64,000 nucleotides of DNA from Tessaracoccus rhinocerotis (GCF_007197885.1 NZ_VKKG01000005.1:1-64000), one strand, 5' to 3'; counted from the stretch's first letter, positions 7,519 to 16,091 are shown. Program-made: numbers and translations. The notes: generated by a model from the sequence alone, not told the origin.

Positions 7519-8953
7519 GGCTCATCACAAAGCAGGGTGTAGTGGGTCCGGCGCGTCGTTGACCGGATAGGGGTCGAGGCCTCCCGATGATGGAAGTTCT
7601 CACGCTGCCCATCTGGAAGACCTCGACGTGCCCGATGTTACCGCTGCTGCCGGCTTCGCCTGTCCTGACCTGACGACCTTCTGCCGGCTCGACGAGCTTG
7701 GCCTCGAGGTCACGGGGCAGCGTCTGGAGCCCGATCGGGCCATCCTCGCCTGTCGGGTCGTGGAGCTCGACCGTTGGTGTCGACGCTGCGGCTGTGAAGG
7801 GACCGCGCGGGGAACGGTGAAGCGGCGGCTGGCCCACGAACCGTTGGGATGGCGTCCCACTGTGCTGGAGGTCACGATCCGCCGCTACAAGTGCTCCGGG
7901 TGTGGTCATGTGTGGCGCCAGGACACCAGCCGGGCAGCCGAGCCCAGAGCGAAGTTGTCACGTCGTGGGCTGCGGTGGGCGCTGCAGGGGATCGTGGTCG
8001 CTCACCTCACCATCGCCCGCGTCGCTGAAGGGCTGGGGGTTTCGTGGAACACCGCCAACGACGCGGTCTTGGCCGAGGGCAGTCGGGTCCTGATCAACGA
8101 TCCCGCCCGCTTCGACGGCGTGAGGGTGGTAGGCGTCGATGAGCACGTGTGGCGCCACACCCGCCGCGGCGACAAGTACGTCACCGTGGTCATCGACCTC
8201 ACCCCAGTGCGTGACGGGACCGGCCCGGCACGGTTGCTGGACATGGTCCCGGGCCGATCCAAGCAGGCGTTCAAACAATGGCTCGCCGACCGCGACCACG
8301 CATGGCGCCAAGCGGTGGAGGTGGTTGCGATGGACGGGTTCACCGGCTTCAAGACCGCAGCCAGCGAAGAGGTTCCCGACGCGGTCGCCGTGATGGATCC
8401 CTTCCACGTCGTCCGCCTGGCCGGCGACGCCCTCGACCGCTGTCGCCGACGGGTCCAGCAGAACCTCCACGGGCACCGCGGCCGCACCGGGGACCCGCTC
8501 TACCGCGCCAGACGCACCCTCCACACCGGAACCGATCTACTCACCGACAAACAAGCAGCGCGTCTCCGAGCCCTGTTCAGCGGCGATGATCACGGCGAGG
8601 TCGAAGCCACCTGGGGCATCTACCAGCGCATGATCGGCGCCTACAGAGAACCCGACCGCGCCAAGGGCCGGCACCTCATGGACGAGCTCATCACAGCCCT
8701 CAGCAGTGGGATTCCCGCTGCGCTGGAGGAGGTCGCAACCCTGGGCAGGACACTGAAGAAGCGAGCCGCTGATGTGCTGGCCTACTTCGACCGGCCCGGC
8801 ACCTCGAACGGTCCCACGGAGGCGATCAACGGCCGCCTAGAACACCTCCGCGGCTCCGCCCTCGGGTTCCGCAACCTCACCAACTACATCGCCAGATCCC
8901 TACTCGAGACTCGGGGCTTCAGACCCCAACTACACCCTCGATTGTGAAGAGCC
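7519..8953 (+). mobile_element. Complete ISL3-family insertion sequence
   Basis: The element is bounded by imperfect inverted repeats of about 28 bases. The left end (7519-7546) reads GGCTCATCACAAAG..., and the right end, read inward on the minus strand, reads GGCTCTTCACAATC...; both continue into a shared GGGTGTAGT block. It holds one transposase gene whose stop codon lies in the right repeat. The 8-bp flanks (GGTCTATC left, CATAAAGA right) do not match, so no target duplication is visible, suggesting a rearrangement after insertion. Confidence 0.8.
7628..8947 (+). CDS. ISL3-family transposase
   Basis: The 439-residue protein has an N-terminal zinc-finger pair (CRRCG near residue 50 and CSGCG near residue 93), a helix-turn-helix segment (VAEGLGVSWNTANDAV) and the DDE-type ISL3 core: VVGVDEHVWR, VAMDGFTGFK, VMDPFHVVRLA, and a C-terminal NGPTEAINGRLEHLRG. 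Length and domain order match intact ISL3 transposases, so it is probably functional. The start is the GTG/ATG region at 7628; no strong ribosome site is seen. It catalyses cut-and-paste movement of the element that encloses it. Confidence 0.9.
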   Translation: MPDVTAAAGFACPDLTTFCRLDELGLEVTGQRLEPDRAILACRVVELDRWCRRCGCEGTARGTVKRRLAHEPLGWRPTVLEVTIRRYKCSGCGHVWRQDTSRAAEPRAKLSRRGLRWALQGIVVAHLTIARVAEGLGVSWNTANDAVLAEGSRVLINDPARFDGVRVVGVDEHVWRHTRRGDKYVTVVIDLTPVRDGTGPARLLDMVPGRSKQAFKQWLADRDHAWRQAVEVVAMDGFTGFKTAASEEVPDAVAVMDPFHVVRLAGDALDRCRRRVQQNLHGHRGRTGDPLYRARRTLHTGTDLLTDKQAARLRALFSGDDHGEVEATWGIYQRMIGAYREPDRAKGRHLMDELITALSSGIPAALEEVATLGRTLKKRAADVLAYFDRPGTSNGPTEAINGRLEHLRGSALGFRNLTNYIARSLLETRGFRPQLHPRL

Positions 8954-8970
8954 CATAAAGACTCCGATAG

Positions 8971-10421
8971 TCACCACGTGTTGACGTGGAGGTGGTCGTA
9001 ATGGTTCGCCGAATCCGAACCCCGATCCGCCATGTGCCGCCACCCCTCCCCATCACGGGCAACGTTCCAGATGTGGCCGTCCCAGATGATGTACTGGATG
9101 CCGAGCTGAGTCGCCCGGGACCGCAGATCAGCAGCCATCCGGTCACCGAGGTCACGACCCTCCGTCGACTTGTAGTCCGGGATCATGATGTCGATCGCCC
9201 TACCGGACGGGTGATCGTTCGTCGTGTCACGCCGATGCCCACCGATCGTGGTGATCTGCTCGTAGTTCGCCTTCACGTACCGGCCGATGTTGACGGTGGC
9301 CGGTTTCAGGCCAACCTCCCACCCTTCCGCCTGCGGCCCCGCGACCGCGTAGTACAGGAACAGGCCGGGATCTTTCGCGCGCGTGTCAGCGGGCTGCCGC
9401 CAACTCGACGTGTCCTGATGCTCAACAACCCACGCGAACGCCGGCGACCCAGGATCGAGCCTCACCGCCAAGCCCCACCCGAACGCGGCATGGAATCCGC
9501 CACCAGCTTGTGTCTGGTCGATGCGGGACACCCGTTCGGGCCGGCAGCCAGACGAACCTCCCCGGCGCCGTTCCCGAACCGTTTGTACTCCTCCGCGAGG
9601 ACCTCGAGGCTCTTCGCCGCGTCGCAGCGCAGCTGGACGCTCCGGCCGGCGACGCGGGCATCACACAACCCCGACGGGATGTCGCCGCTGCTGTGTCCAC
9701 CCCACGGGCCCGGCTCCACCAACGACAGGGTCCCGGTCGTGAACTGCGCGTTCCCGCCACCCCAACACCCCGCCAGGTTCGAGCCGCCATCGACTGGCAC
9801 GACGGTCCCGTCGATCGCCGCCAACAGGGCTTGCGCGACCGGAGTCCACGCCTCCGACATCGGATACGTCCACTTCGCCGGCACCTGCACCGCCACCGAG
9901 GTGCGCCACGGCTCAGCGGTGCGCCACTCCTTCTTCGCAAACACGCCAGGGATGCGGTACCCGACCGGTCCGGCGCCACCAGACGCTTTCACCGCAACCT
10001 TGTGGCCCTCGATGAACGTCAACGTCGCATACGGGATCGACTGCAGAATCTGCACGTTTTCGGCTTGGGTGGCGCCGTCGGCGTACCAGCCGACCTTCGT
10101 GCGCTGCTGGAACGGGCCAGCGTCCTCGTTCTCGTCCGGGTTCAACGCCGAAGCGTTCGTGTAGAACGTCGACTCCTGCGCCATCGTGATGAGCGCGATC
10201 AGGGCGAGGCGGTCCTTGTCCGCCGCCGACACACCAGGCCAGTTCGCGTTCCGGATCGTGGTCACCATCACGGCGGCGTTGTACTGCGCCTCCTTCGTGA
10301 CCGTCACCGACGCACCGTTCAGTTTCTTCAACCGCAGGTCGGTTGTGATCCCCGCCGCCGCTGCAGCAGCTTCCGAGTACGGGGTGTGCCGCATGGCCGG
10401 GTCGGCGTTGATGACCGACAA
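8971..10421 (-). pseudogene. Peptidoglycan hydrolase: lysozyme-like domain plus M15-like peptidase domain, frameshifted
   Basis: Two overlapping leftward frames make one protein. The 5' part (10421 to 9462, 319 residues) carries a transglycosylase/lysozyme-like segment (LIALITMAQESTFYTN, then DAGPFQQRTKVGW). The 3' part (about 9531 to 8971) starts abruptly at FGWGLAVRLDPGSPAF and ends in a metallopeptidase domain of the M15/ARB_07466 type, with DHPSGRAIDIMI (His and Asp ligands) and HYDHLHVNTW. A single frameshift between about 9465 and 9540 would join them. Upstream of the TTG at 10421 the frame stays open but collides with a membrane-protein fragment on the other strand, so the true N-terminus is probably gone as well. 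The C-terminal domain is a paralogue of the intact enzyme at 13601-14488. Confidence 0.6.
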
Positions 10422-10459
10422 CGGATCCCCGGCCGCTGCGGCGTCTCCGCTGCCTGGGC

Positions 10460-10771
10460 CAGCAGCGGGCGCAGGTCGTCCTCGGAGTCGGGATCGGCAT
10501 CGCTTTGTGCCTGTTGTTCGAGATGACCGGCAGCATTCTCCCGGGCGTGGTGTTCCACGTCCTGCTCAACATCAGCGGCAACGTCTCGGCCGACGACCAG
10601 GGCCGGGAGCTCATCGCCGCCGGCGCCATCATGCTCGTCGCGGTCGCCTACGCGATCCACTTGTGGGTCCAGGTCCGGGCGCGAGCGGCTGGAGCAACCG
10701 AAGGCGCCTCAGCCGAACCGAGCAGGGACGGCGCCCGGGAAACAACTACTGCGACAGGCCCGTCCAACTAG
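10460..10771 (+). pseudogene. C-terminal fragment of a membrane protein, possibly a CPBP intramembrane protease
   Basis: The frame reads QVVLGVGIGIALCLLFEMTG, then SILPGVVFHVLLNISGN, then a further hydrophobic helix (ELIAAGAIMLVAVAYAIHLWV) and a polar tail. The spacing of a G-S-I-L-P-G segment before an H-x3-N-like helix resembles the last conserved motif of CPBP (Abi) proteases. There is no proper start: upstream it merges into the antisense of the hydrolase gene. Both genes appear to have lost their 5' ends at this point, as expected for a deletion join. Confidence 0.4.
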
Positions 10772-10810
10772 CGAGCGCCTCAGCAGCTCAGGCTGCGTGG
10801 GTTGCGGAAC

Positions 10811-11248
10811 TCAGCGGGGCATCCGCGTCATCGGCAGGTGCGGGATACCGAAATCCAGGAACTCGTCCCCGGAAACGCGGAACCCGAACTGCTCGTACCA
10901 GGCGGTGAGGTGCGCCTGCGCGTCGATGTCGATCCGTTCATCGGCGTGGGCCTCGACGGTGGAGCGGAGCAGCATCCGGGCGAGCCCCCGGCCTCTGCTG
11001 TCGGGGTGGGTGACGACCCGGCCGATGCGGAGGGCTTCCGAGGCGCGCAGCACCCGCAGGTACGCGATCGGTCCTGTGGCGGCATCGCCGGGGATCCACA
11101 CGTGCCGGGTGGTCGGTACCAAGTCATGGCCATCGAGTTCGGGGTAGGCGCACGCCTGCTCCACCACGAACACGTCGACGCGCAGCCGCAGGATCTCGTA
11201 CAGCTCCCGCGTGGTCAGGTCGGCGAAGGCCTTGTCGATCGTGTGCAC
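10811..11248 (-). CDS. GNAT acetyltransferase, ElaA-like
   Basis: 145 residues with the ElaA-type opening (FADLTTRELYEILRLRVDVFVVEQ) and the acetyl-CoA loop of GNATs (RVVTHPDSRGRGLARMLL). The N-terminal EQACAYPELDGHD stretch is also typical of ElaA. GTG 11248 is chosen because the protein family begins here and a -10-like TACGTT (minus strand, 11255-11260) ends 7 bases upstream, implying a leaderless message; the frame upstream to 11494 is antisense to the M14 peptidase gene. Substrate unknown. Confidence 0.8.
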   Translation of the reverse strand: MHTIDKAFADLTTRELYEILRLRVDVFVVEQACAYPELDGHDLVPTTRHVWIPGDAATGPIAYLRVLRASEALRIGRVVTHPDSRGRGLARMLLRSTVEAHADERIDIDAQAHLTAWYEQFGFRVSGDEFLDFGIPHLPMTRMPR

Positions 11249-11254
11249 GAGGCC

Positions 11255-11260
11255 AACGTA
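11255..11260 (-). promoter_or_regulatory. -10 box for leaderless elaA-like gene
   Basis: Minus-strand TACGTT ends 7 bases before the GTG at 11248, so transcription would start at the start codon. No -35 is evident. Confidence 0.45.
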
Positions 11261-11318
11261 GTCGCCGACGGGAGGTCGTCCCCACCCCGACGCCCCGGTC
11301 GTGTGACCCTCCCGCCTG

Positions 11319-11324
11319 TAGCCT
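11319..11324 (+). promoter_or_regulatory. -10 box for leaderless M14 peptidase gene
   Basis: TAGCCT ends 7 bases before GTG 11331; no Shine-Dalgarno sequence precedes that start. Confidence 0.5.
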
Positions 11325-11330
11325 GACGAC

Positions 11331-12590
11331 GTGCCAGCGCCAGCCACCATCGCCCTGCCCCTTCGTCGTCGCGCAGCCGACCGCGCCAGAATTCCGCTGA
11401 GACGGCTGCTGGTCCTCACCCTGGCAGCTTTCGTGGTCGCCTCCCTCGGCCTCGTCGCCCGGACGGCGCCACCTGCGGCGGCCGACACCAGCAACGGCGC
11501 CTGGGTCTACAGCACCCCCGGCAGCCACTCGGTCAACGGCAGGGAGTGGCGGACATCGTGCGAGCAGTACTCGACCACCGTGTTCCGCTGCCGCACCGAC
11601 ATCCTCGCGCGGACCGTCGTCGTCTCGGGTGGCCGCTATGTCGAACGCAACTCCTATGTGTTCAACAACCTGACCTACCTGGCCTCGCCCCGCAAGAACT
11701 GGGCCGGCAACCCCTTGGCGCAGAACAAGGAGTGGACCGCCGACGACGGCCGCAGGTGGCGCACCGAGTGCGACACCCCGCAGACGGGACGCGACGGCTG
11801 CCGCAGCTGGGCCATGGCCACTGTCGTGGCCAAGCGCGGGAGTGCATTCGTGCAGGAGACGAAGATGGTCTTCAACAACATCGTGCTGTTCGCCGACGGC
11901 GTGATCGCGCGCCCTGGGACGGCGCGGCAGTCCTATGTCTCCCGGGAGCTGATCGGTCACTCGGTCGAGGGCCGTGAGCTGTGGGCCTACCAGGTGGGGG
12001 ATCCCGACGCCGACAACGTGGCACTGGTCCTGGGCCAGATGCACGGCGAGGAGCCTGCCGGGACGCTCAGCGCCTGGGGAATGGTGAACGACCACCGGGA
12101 GGTCTCCGGAGTCCAGCTGTGGGTAGTCCCCAGCATGAACCCTGACGGCCACGCCAGGAATCGGCGCCAGAACTCCAACGGCGTCGACCTGAACCGCAAT
12201 TGGCCCGTCAACTACGAGCAGAACGAGAAGGGCAACCGCTACTACTCCGGCACCGGACCGCTGAGCGAGCCGGAGTCACAGGCGATGGCCGCCTTCATCG
12301 AGAAGATCCGGCCGGACCGGATGGTCTCCATCCACCAGCCGCTGACGGGTGTCGACAACTACAGGATCAAGGACCGCGGCCTCCACGACGCCCTGGTGCG
12401 GGAACTCGGGCTGCCGTCGCGCAGCCTCGACTGCGGGGGTGAGTGCCGCGGCACCATGACGCAGTGGGTCAACGCCACCACCGACGGGGCCGCCATCACG
12501 ATCGAGTACTCCGCCAACGTCAGCGACCACTACGCCGCCATCACCGCCCGAGACGGCTTGGTCCGAGCGCTGGGCGGCACCTATTCCTGA
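11331..12590 (+). CDS. Secreted M14 zinc carboxypeptidase with N-terminal CW-rich repeat module
   Basis: 419 residues. A signal peptide covers about residues 1-50 (RRLLVLTLAAFVVASLGLV, cleavage near AAA-DT). Residues 58-190 form the module shared with two other proteins in this window (GREWRTSC, RCRTDI, YVFNNLTYL; then GRRWRTEC, GCRSWA, MVFNNIVLF). The M14 domain follows, with zinc ligands His238 and Glu241 in GQMHGEE and His335 in SIHQP, the VDLNRNWP substrate-binding motif, and catalytic Glu392 in ITIEYSA. The active site is complete. Bacterial members cleave peptidoglycan peptides or other peptides outside the cell; target unknown. GTG start follows a -10 box and is probably leaderless. 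Its 3' end overlaps the convergent SDR gene by ten bases. Confidence 0.88.
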   Translation: MPAPATIALPLRRRAADRARIPLRRLLVLTLAAFVVASLGLVARTAPPAAADTSNGAWVYSTPGSHSVNGREWRTSCEQYSTTVFRCRTDILARTVVVSGGRYVERNSYVFNNLTYLASPRKNWAGNPLAQNKEWTADDGRRWRTECDTPQTGRDGCRSWAMATVVAKRGSAFVQETKMVFNNIVLFADGVIARPGTARQSYVSRELIGHSVEGRELWAYQVGDPDADNVALVLGQMHGEEPAGTLSAWGMVNDHREVSGVQLWVVPSMNPDGHARNRRQNSNGVDLNRNWPVNYEQNEKGNRYYSGTGPLSEPESQAMAAFIEKIRPDRMVSIHQPLTGVDNYRIKDRGLHDALVRELGLPSRSLDCGGECRGTMTQWVNATTDGAAITIEYSANVSDHYAAITARDGLVRALGGTYS

Positions 12591-13567
12591 CCGGTGAGCG
12601 AGCCGCCGGCGATGACGGTCAGCTCGTCCTGACGCGTGAGACCCATCGGCAGGTCCCGGCCGTCGACCCAGGCGAGCACGTCCGCCGCAGTCTCGGCCAA
12701 CGCCCTGGTGCTCAGGCCGGCGCGCTGGGCCGGCGCATGGTCGCGATCCATCATTCCCGCGTACTCAGGGAGGGGAACCCACATCGGGATCGCCCCGGGA
12801 CCCGCCCAGAACCCGACTCCCTGCTCGAGCAGCCGGTCGGGTTCTGCCCACTCGATATCGGGGTGGGCGCCGACACCGTCTCCGACCTCCGAGAGGAACT
12901 GCGAGCGGGGGACCGGCTGCCCGATCGCGTCGAAAGTGCCAGTGGTCCCGTCCTCGATGATGCGCACCGTCCAGTCCGCCAGGTCGCGGGCGTCGATCCA
13001 CTGGGCGGGATCATCCATCGGCAGCGGGGCCAGGTAGGGCTTGCCGTCCAAGGAAGACTGGCGCAGCCTCGACGGCCAGTGGGCGAACCGGCCCGAGGCG
13101 TCGCCGGGCCCGACGATCAGGCCGGGGCGCAGGATTGTCGCCCGCGTCGCACCCTCGCGCACGTGGGCCTCGCAGGCCACCTTCCTGCCGCCGTAGGTCT
13201 CGGGTGAGGCCTCGGTGTCGTCGGGCTCCGGTGCCAGGAGTGGCGTGTCGTCCGGGCCGCCCCCGGGCACGGAGAGATCTGAGTACACGCTGATTGTGGA
13301 CACGAACACCCAGTGGGCGGTCGGGAACGCCGCCACTGCCGCCCGGACGTGGGAAGGGGAACCGGATACGTCGACGACCGCGTCGAAGCCACCAGCGACC
13401 AGTCCCTCCGGCACGGGCTGGTTGCGGTCCCAGCGGACGAACGTCGCAGCCTCGGGTGGCTCGCCCGAGGTGCCCCGGGCGGCACAGGTCACGTCGTGTG
13501 TGCGCGCGGCGGAGCGGGCGATGGCGGCCGACAGGAACGCGGTACCGCCCAGGACGAGGATGCGCAT
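12581..13567 (-). CDS. NAD-dependent epimerase/dehydratase (extended SDR)
   Basis: 328 residues with an N-terminal Rossmann fold (MRILVLGGTAFLSAAIA, a GGTxFL variant of the dinucleotide loop), DAVVDVSG, the strand FVSTISVYSD, and the active-site TYGGRK (Y and K). The C-terminal half binds the substrate. The GGTxF(L/I) subgroup includes reductases acting on nucleotide sugars or small carbonyl compounds, but the substrate is not deducible. ATG 13567 is preceded at 7 bases by a minus-strand TACGCT (13574-13579), so the message is probably leaderless. It overlaps the M14 gene tail-to-tail. Confidence 0.8.
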   Translation of the reverse strand: MRILVLGGTAFLSAAIARSAARTHDVTCAARGTSGEPPEAATFVRWDRNQPVPEGLVAGGFDAVVDVSGSPSHVRAAVAAFPTAHWVFVSTISVYSDLSVPGGGPDDTPLLAPEPDDTEASPETYGGRKVACEAHVREGATRATILRPGLIVGPGDASGRFAHWPSRLRQSSLDGKPYLAPLPMDDPAQWIDARDLADWTVRIIEDGTTGTFDAIGQPVPRSQFLSEVGDGVGAHPDIEWAEPDRLLEQGVGFWAGPGAIPMWVPLPEYAGMMDRDHAPAQRAGLSTRALAETAADVLAWVDGRDLPMGLTRQDELTVIAGGSLTGQE

Positions 13568-13573
13568 GCGCCA

Positions 13574-13579
13574 AGCGTA
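13574..13579 (-). promoter_or_regulatory. -10 box for leaderless SDR gene
   Basis: Minus-strand TACGCT ends 7 bases before ATG 13567, and no ribosome-binding site is present. Confidence 0.5.
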
Positions 13580-13600
13580 GGCGCACCCCCGCCGCGGCGA

Positions 13601-14488
13601 TCAGCTGTCGTAGGTGTTGATGTGGACGTGGTCCAGGTGGTTGGAGGTGTGGCTCCCGCGGTCACCCATCGGACGCCAGCCCTCGGAGTTGCGGGAGACG
13701 GACCAGATCCGCTGGTCCCAGATGATGTAGTCGATGCCGAAGTCCGAGGCGTGGGCCTTGTAGTACAGGGCGATCTCCCAGCCCAGCAGGATGCCGCTGT
13801 CGGTGCGCCAGTTCGGGATCATGACGTCGACGGCGCGGCCGGCGGGGTGGTCCGGGGTGACGTCGCGACGCCAGCCGTACATCGTCTTGATCTGGGGGTA
13901 GTTCGCCCAGACGTGGCGGATGACCTTCTTGGTGTTCTCGTTGGTGTAGTCAAGACCGCTGGAGTTGCCACGGTTGAGTGACTCCGGCGGGTTGGTGATC
14001 TTGCCGTTGACCGTCAGCACGCCGCTGTCCTGGTCGAACGTCGAGGGGGGTAGCTGCGCGGTGCCGGGGGTGAAGTACACGATGTTGTTGAACACCCACT
14101 TGTCGCCGGCGAAGATGAACGAGCGGCAGGCGTTGGCGCCGGTCCAGGAGTCATTGCAGGAGGTCACCCACTGGCGGCGGTCGGAGGTGAAGAAGCCCGA
14201 CTTGGCGAGGTTGTTGCCGTACCAGTTGGCGTGGTCGGTGGCGAGGTAGGTGAGGTTGTTGAACACCCACTTGCCCTCGGACTTGATCTCGGCGCGGCAG
14301 CGGGTGATCCGCGCGTCGTACTTCGCGCAGGTCGTGTGCCACTCCCTGCCGTTCACCGTGTGGTAGCCGGGGGTGGTGTAGACGTTGACGTCGTCGTCGG
14401 CTGTCGCCGTGGCGGGGTTCGTGAGGATTGTGAGGCTGGCGACCAGCGCCAGCAGCAGCGCCGGTAGCGCGAACAGTTTCCTGGTCAA
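13601..14488 (-). CDS. Secreted M15-like peptidoglycan peptidase with N-terminal CW-rich repeat module
   Basis: 295 residues starting at TTG 14488, preceded by CGGAG at good spacing; upstream codons lack a signal. Signal peptide KLFALPALLLALVASL, cleavage near ATA-DDD. Residues about 35-150 are the shared module (GREWHTTC, RCRAEI, WVFNNLTYL; DRRQWVTSC, ACRSFI, WVFNNIVYF). Residues about 185-295 are an ARB_07466/M15-type domain: DHPAGRAVDVMI gives a His and an Asp ligand, and LDHVHINTYDS gives the third. It would cut cross-links or stem peptides in the wall. The same catalytic domain occurs in the frameshifted gene at 8971-10421, and the same module in the M14 peptidase about 1.7 kb away. Confidence 0.8.
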   Translation of the reverse strand: MTRKLFALPALLLALVASLTILTNPATATADDDVNVYTTPGYHTVNGREWHTTCAKYDARITRCRAEIKSEGKWVFNNLTYLATDHANWYGNNLAKSGFFTSDRRQWVTSCNDSWTGANACRSFIFAGDKWVFNNIVYFTPGTAQLPPSTFDQDSGVLTVNGKITNPPESLNRGNSSGLDYTNENTKKVIRHVWANYPQIKTMYGWRRDVTPDHPAGRAVDVMIPNWRTDSGILLGWEIALYYKAHASDFGIDYIIWDQRIWSVSRNSEGWRPMGDRGSHTSNHLDHVHINTYDS

Positions 14489-14674
14489 GGTGGTTCTCCG
14501 GGGTGAGAGGGCTGGCGCGACCGGCAGCCCGTGGGCAGGGATCACAGCCGCGGCGACTTCCCCCGTGCGCCGGGACCTGCAGTGGTACCGGCAGTGCCTG
14601 GTGACTGCGGATGCCACACACGATAGGCCAATCCTGACCACAGTGCGGGGCTGCGCCGCATTCGTCGGCGCTGG

Positions 14675-14797
14675 TCAGCGCAGTTGCGCCCGCGCGAGGA
14701 CCCTCTCGTCGAGGTGCACGACGGCGAGCTCGGGGATGTTCGGCTGTGCCATGTCGCAGTAGAAGTCGTCCCCGTCGTAGGGGCTCGTGATGGTCAT
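14675..14797 (-). pseudogene. HIT-family protein, N-terminal remnant
   Basis: A 40-residue leftward frame from ATG 14797 reads MTITSPYDGDDFYCDMAQ, then ELAVVHLDERVLA. That resembles the start of a branch of HIT proteins (DDFYCD, then an ERVLAF-type strand). It then ends in a stop with no HxHxH motif anywhere near. The region to its left up to 14488 contains no continuation in any frame. Reads best as the stub of a deleted gene, although a very small expressed protein cannot be excluded. Confidence 0.45.
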
Positions 14798-14842
14798 GGC
14801 GGCGACGCTACTCCACTCCCGCCCGGGGCTGATGCCGTGGAG

Positions 14843-14848
14843 TAGGGT
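14843..14848 (+). promoter_or_regulatory. -10 box for leaderless small GNAT
   Basis: TAGGGT ends 7 bases before ATG 14855; no Shine-Dalgarno sequence lies in between. Confidence 0.5.
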
Positions 14849-14854
14849 TGCCGC

Positions 14855-15142
14855 ATGGCTGATCCCGAACTGGTCAAGAACGAGGCAGAGCAGCGCTACG
14901 AGATCCATCTCGACGGCAAGCGCATCGGTTTCATCGACTACGTGCGCGACACGGACGTCGTCGCCCTGCCCCACACCGAGGTGGACAAGGAGTACGGCGG
15001 CAAGGGCTACGCCCAGAAGCTGGCGGACTTCGCGCTGGCCGACATCCGCGACACCGGCCTGCTCGTGCGGCCCGCGTGCTCGTTCATCAGGAAGCACATC
15101 GAGCGCAACCCTGCGTACGGCACCCTGGTGGCGGCCGACTGA
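14855..15142 (+). CDS. Small GNAT-like acetyltransferase (COG2388 type)
   Basis: 95 residues matching the short single-domain GNATs of the YidJ/COG2388 type: an N-terminal YEIHLDGKRIGFIDYV sheet, ALPHTEVDKEYGGKGYAQKLADFAL containing the acetyl-CoA loop, and a C-terminal CSFIRKHIERNPAY tail with the conserved Cys. Their substrates are unknown. A -10 box directly upstream suggests leaderless expression. Five bases separate its stop from the EamA exporter start, so the two are probably cotranscribed. Confidence 0.8.
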   Translation: MADPELVKNEAEQRYEIHLDGKRIGFIDYVRDTDVVALPHTEVDKEYGGKGYAQKLADFALADIRDTGLLVRPACSFIRKHIERNPAYGTLVAAD

Positions 15143-15147
15143 ACGCA

Positions 15148-16053
15148 GTGGTTCCGGCGGCGTCGGCGCAGGCCCGCCGTCCCCGGGTCAATCCCGTCCT
15201 GCTCGTCCTCGTCGCGATCGTCAGCGTCCAGACGGGCTCCTCCTTTGCGAAGCTCCTGTTCGACCAGACCAGCCCGTACGGCGTCACCCTGTTGCGGGCC
15301 GTGTTCGCGACTCTGGTGCTGCTGGCGATCGCACCGCCCCGCCTGCGCGGGCGTACCCGCGCTGACTGGGGCTACGTCGTCGCCTACGGCCTGTGCCTGG
15401 CGGGCATGAACCTGCTGTTCTACCTTTCGATCGCCCGCATCCCGATCGGTCTGGCCGTGACGCTCGAGTTCATCGGACCGCTGCTGCTCGCCGTCAGGGG
15501 CGCCAAGCGGGCGGTGGAGTTCGGCTGGGTGTTGCTCGCCGCCGGGGGAGTGGCGCTGCTCGGTGCCTTCCCGGCGGAGGCCGACCTGCTGGGCATGGCT
15601 CTGGCGGTTGGTGCGGGTGCCTTCTGGGCCGCCTACATCGTGCTCGCCGGCCCTGTTGGCGTGCGCTGGAGCGGCGCCACCGGGGTGACCGTGGCCAGCG
15701 GTGCCGGTGCCCTGGCGCTGGTCGTGCCGGGCCTGGCCCTGTCCGGTCCCGAGTTGCTGTCCTGGCGCGTGCTCGGCCTCGGTCTGGTGGTCGCGCTGCT
15801 GGCCACCGTGATCCCGTACGGACTGGAGATGTTCGCGCGCCGCAGCATCCGGTCACACACCTTCAGCATCCTGATGAGCCTCGAGCCCGGCGCCGCCGCC
15901 CTGCTCGCGTTCCTGATCGTGGGGGAGTTGCTCGGCTGGCAGGAGTGGCTGGCGATGCTGTGCGTGGTGGCCGCGTCCATCGGGGCCACCTGGAGCTCCA
16001 GCACCCGCCGCGGGGCCACGGGAACGCGAACCGCGCCGAGTGCGGCACAATGA
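15148..16053 (+). CDS. EamA/DMT-family exporter, RhtA-like
   Basis: 301 residues with ten predicted membrane helices in two EamA repeats ([20 protein letters not shown]; later [18 protein letters not shown]). [11 protein letters not shown] and [15 protein letters not shown] are signatures of the RhtA branch, which exports threonine/homoserine or related amino acids. GTG 15148 is the first start after the upstream stop. Substrate is inference from subfamily resemblance. A 38-base gap with AAGGAGA leads to thrS, so transport may be coexpressed with threonyl-tRNA synthetase. Confidence 0.8.
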   Translation: MVPAASAQARRPRVNPVLLVLVAIVSVQTGSSFAKLLFDQTSPYGVTLLRAVFATLVLLAIAPPRLRGRTRADWGYVVAYGLCLAGMNLLFYLSIARIPIGLAVTLEFIGPLLLAVRGAKRAVEFGWVLLAAGGVALLGAFPAEADLLGMALAVGAGAFWAAYIVLAGPVGVRWSGATGVTVASGAGALALVVPGLALSGPELLSWRVLGLGLVVALLATVIPYGLEMFARRSIRSHTFSILMSLEPGAAALLAFLIVGELLGWQEWLAMLCVVAASIGATWSSSTRRGATGTRTAPSAAQ

Positions 16054-16091
16054 GGCGTGGAACAGTCCAGAACCCTCTCGAAGGAGAAACG

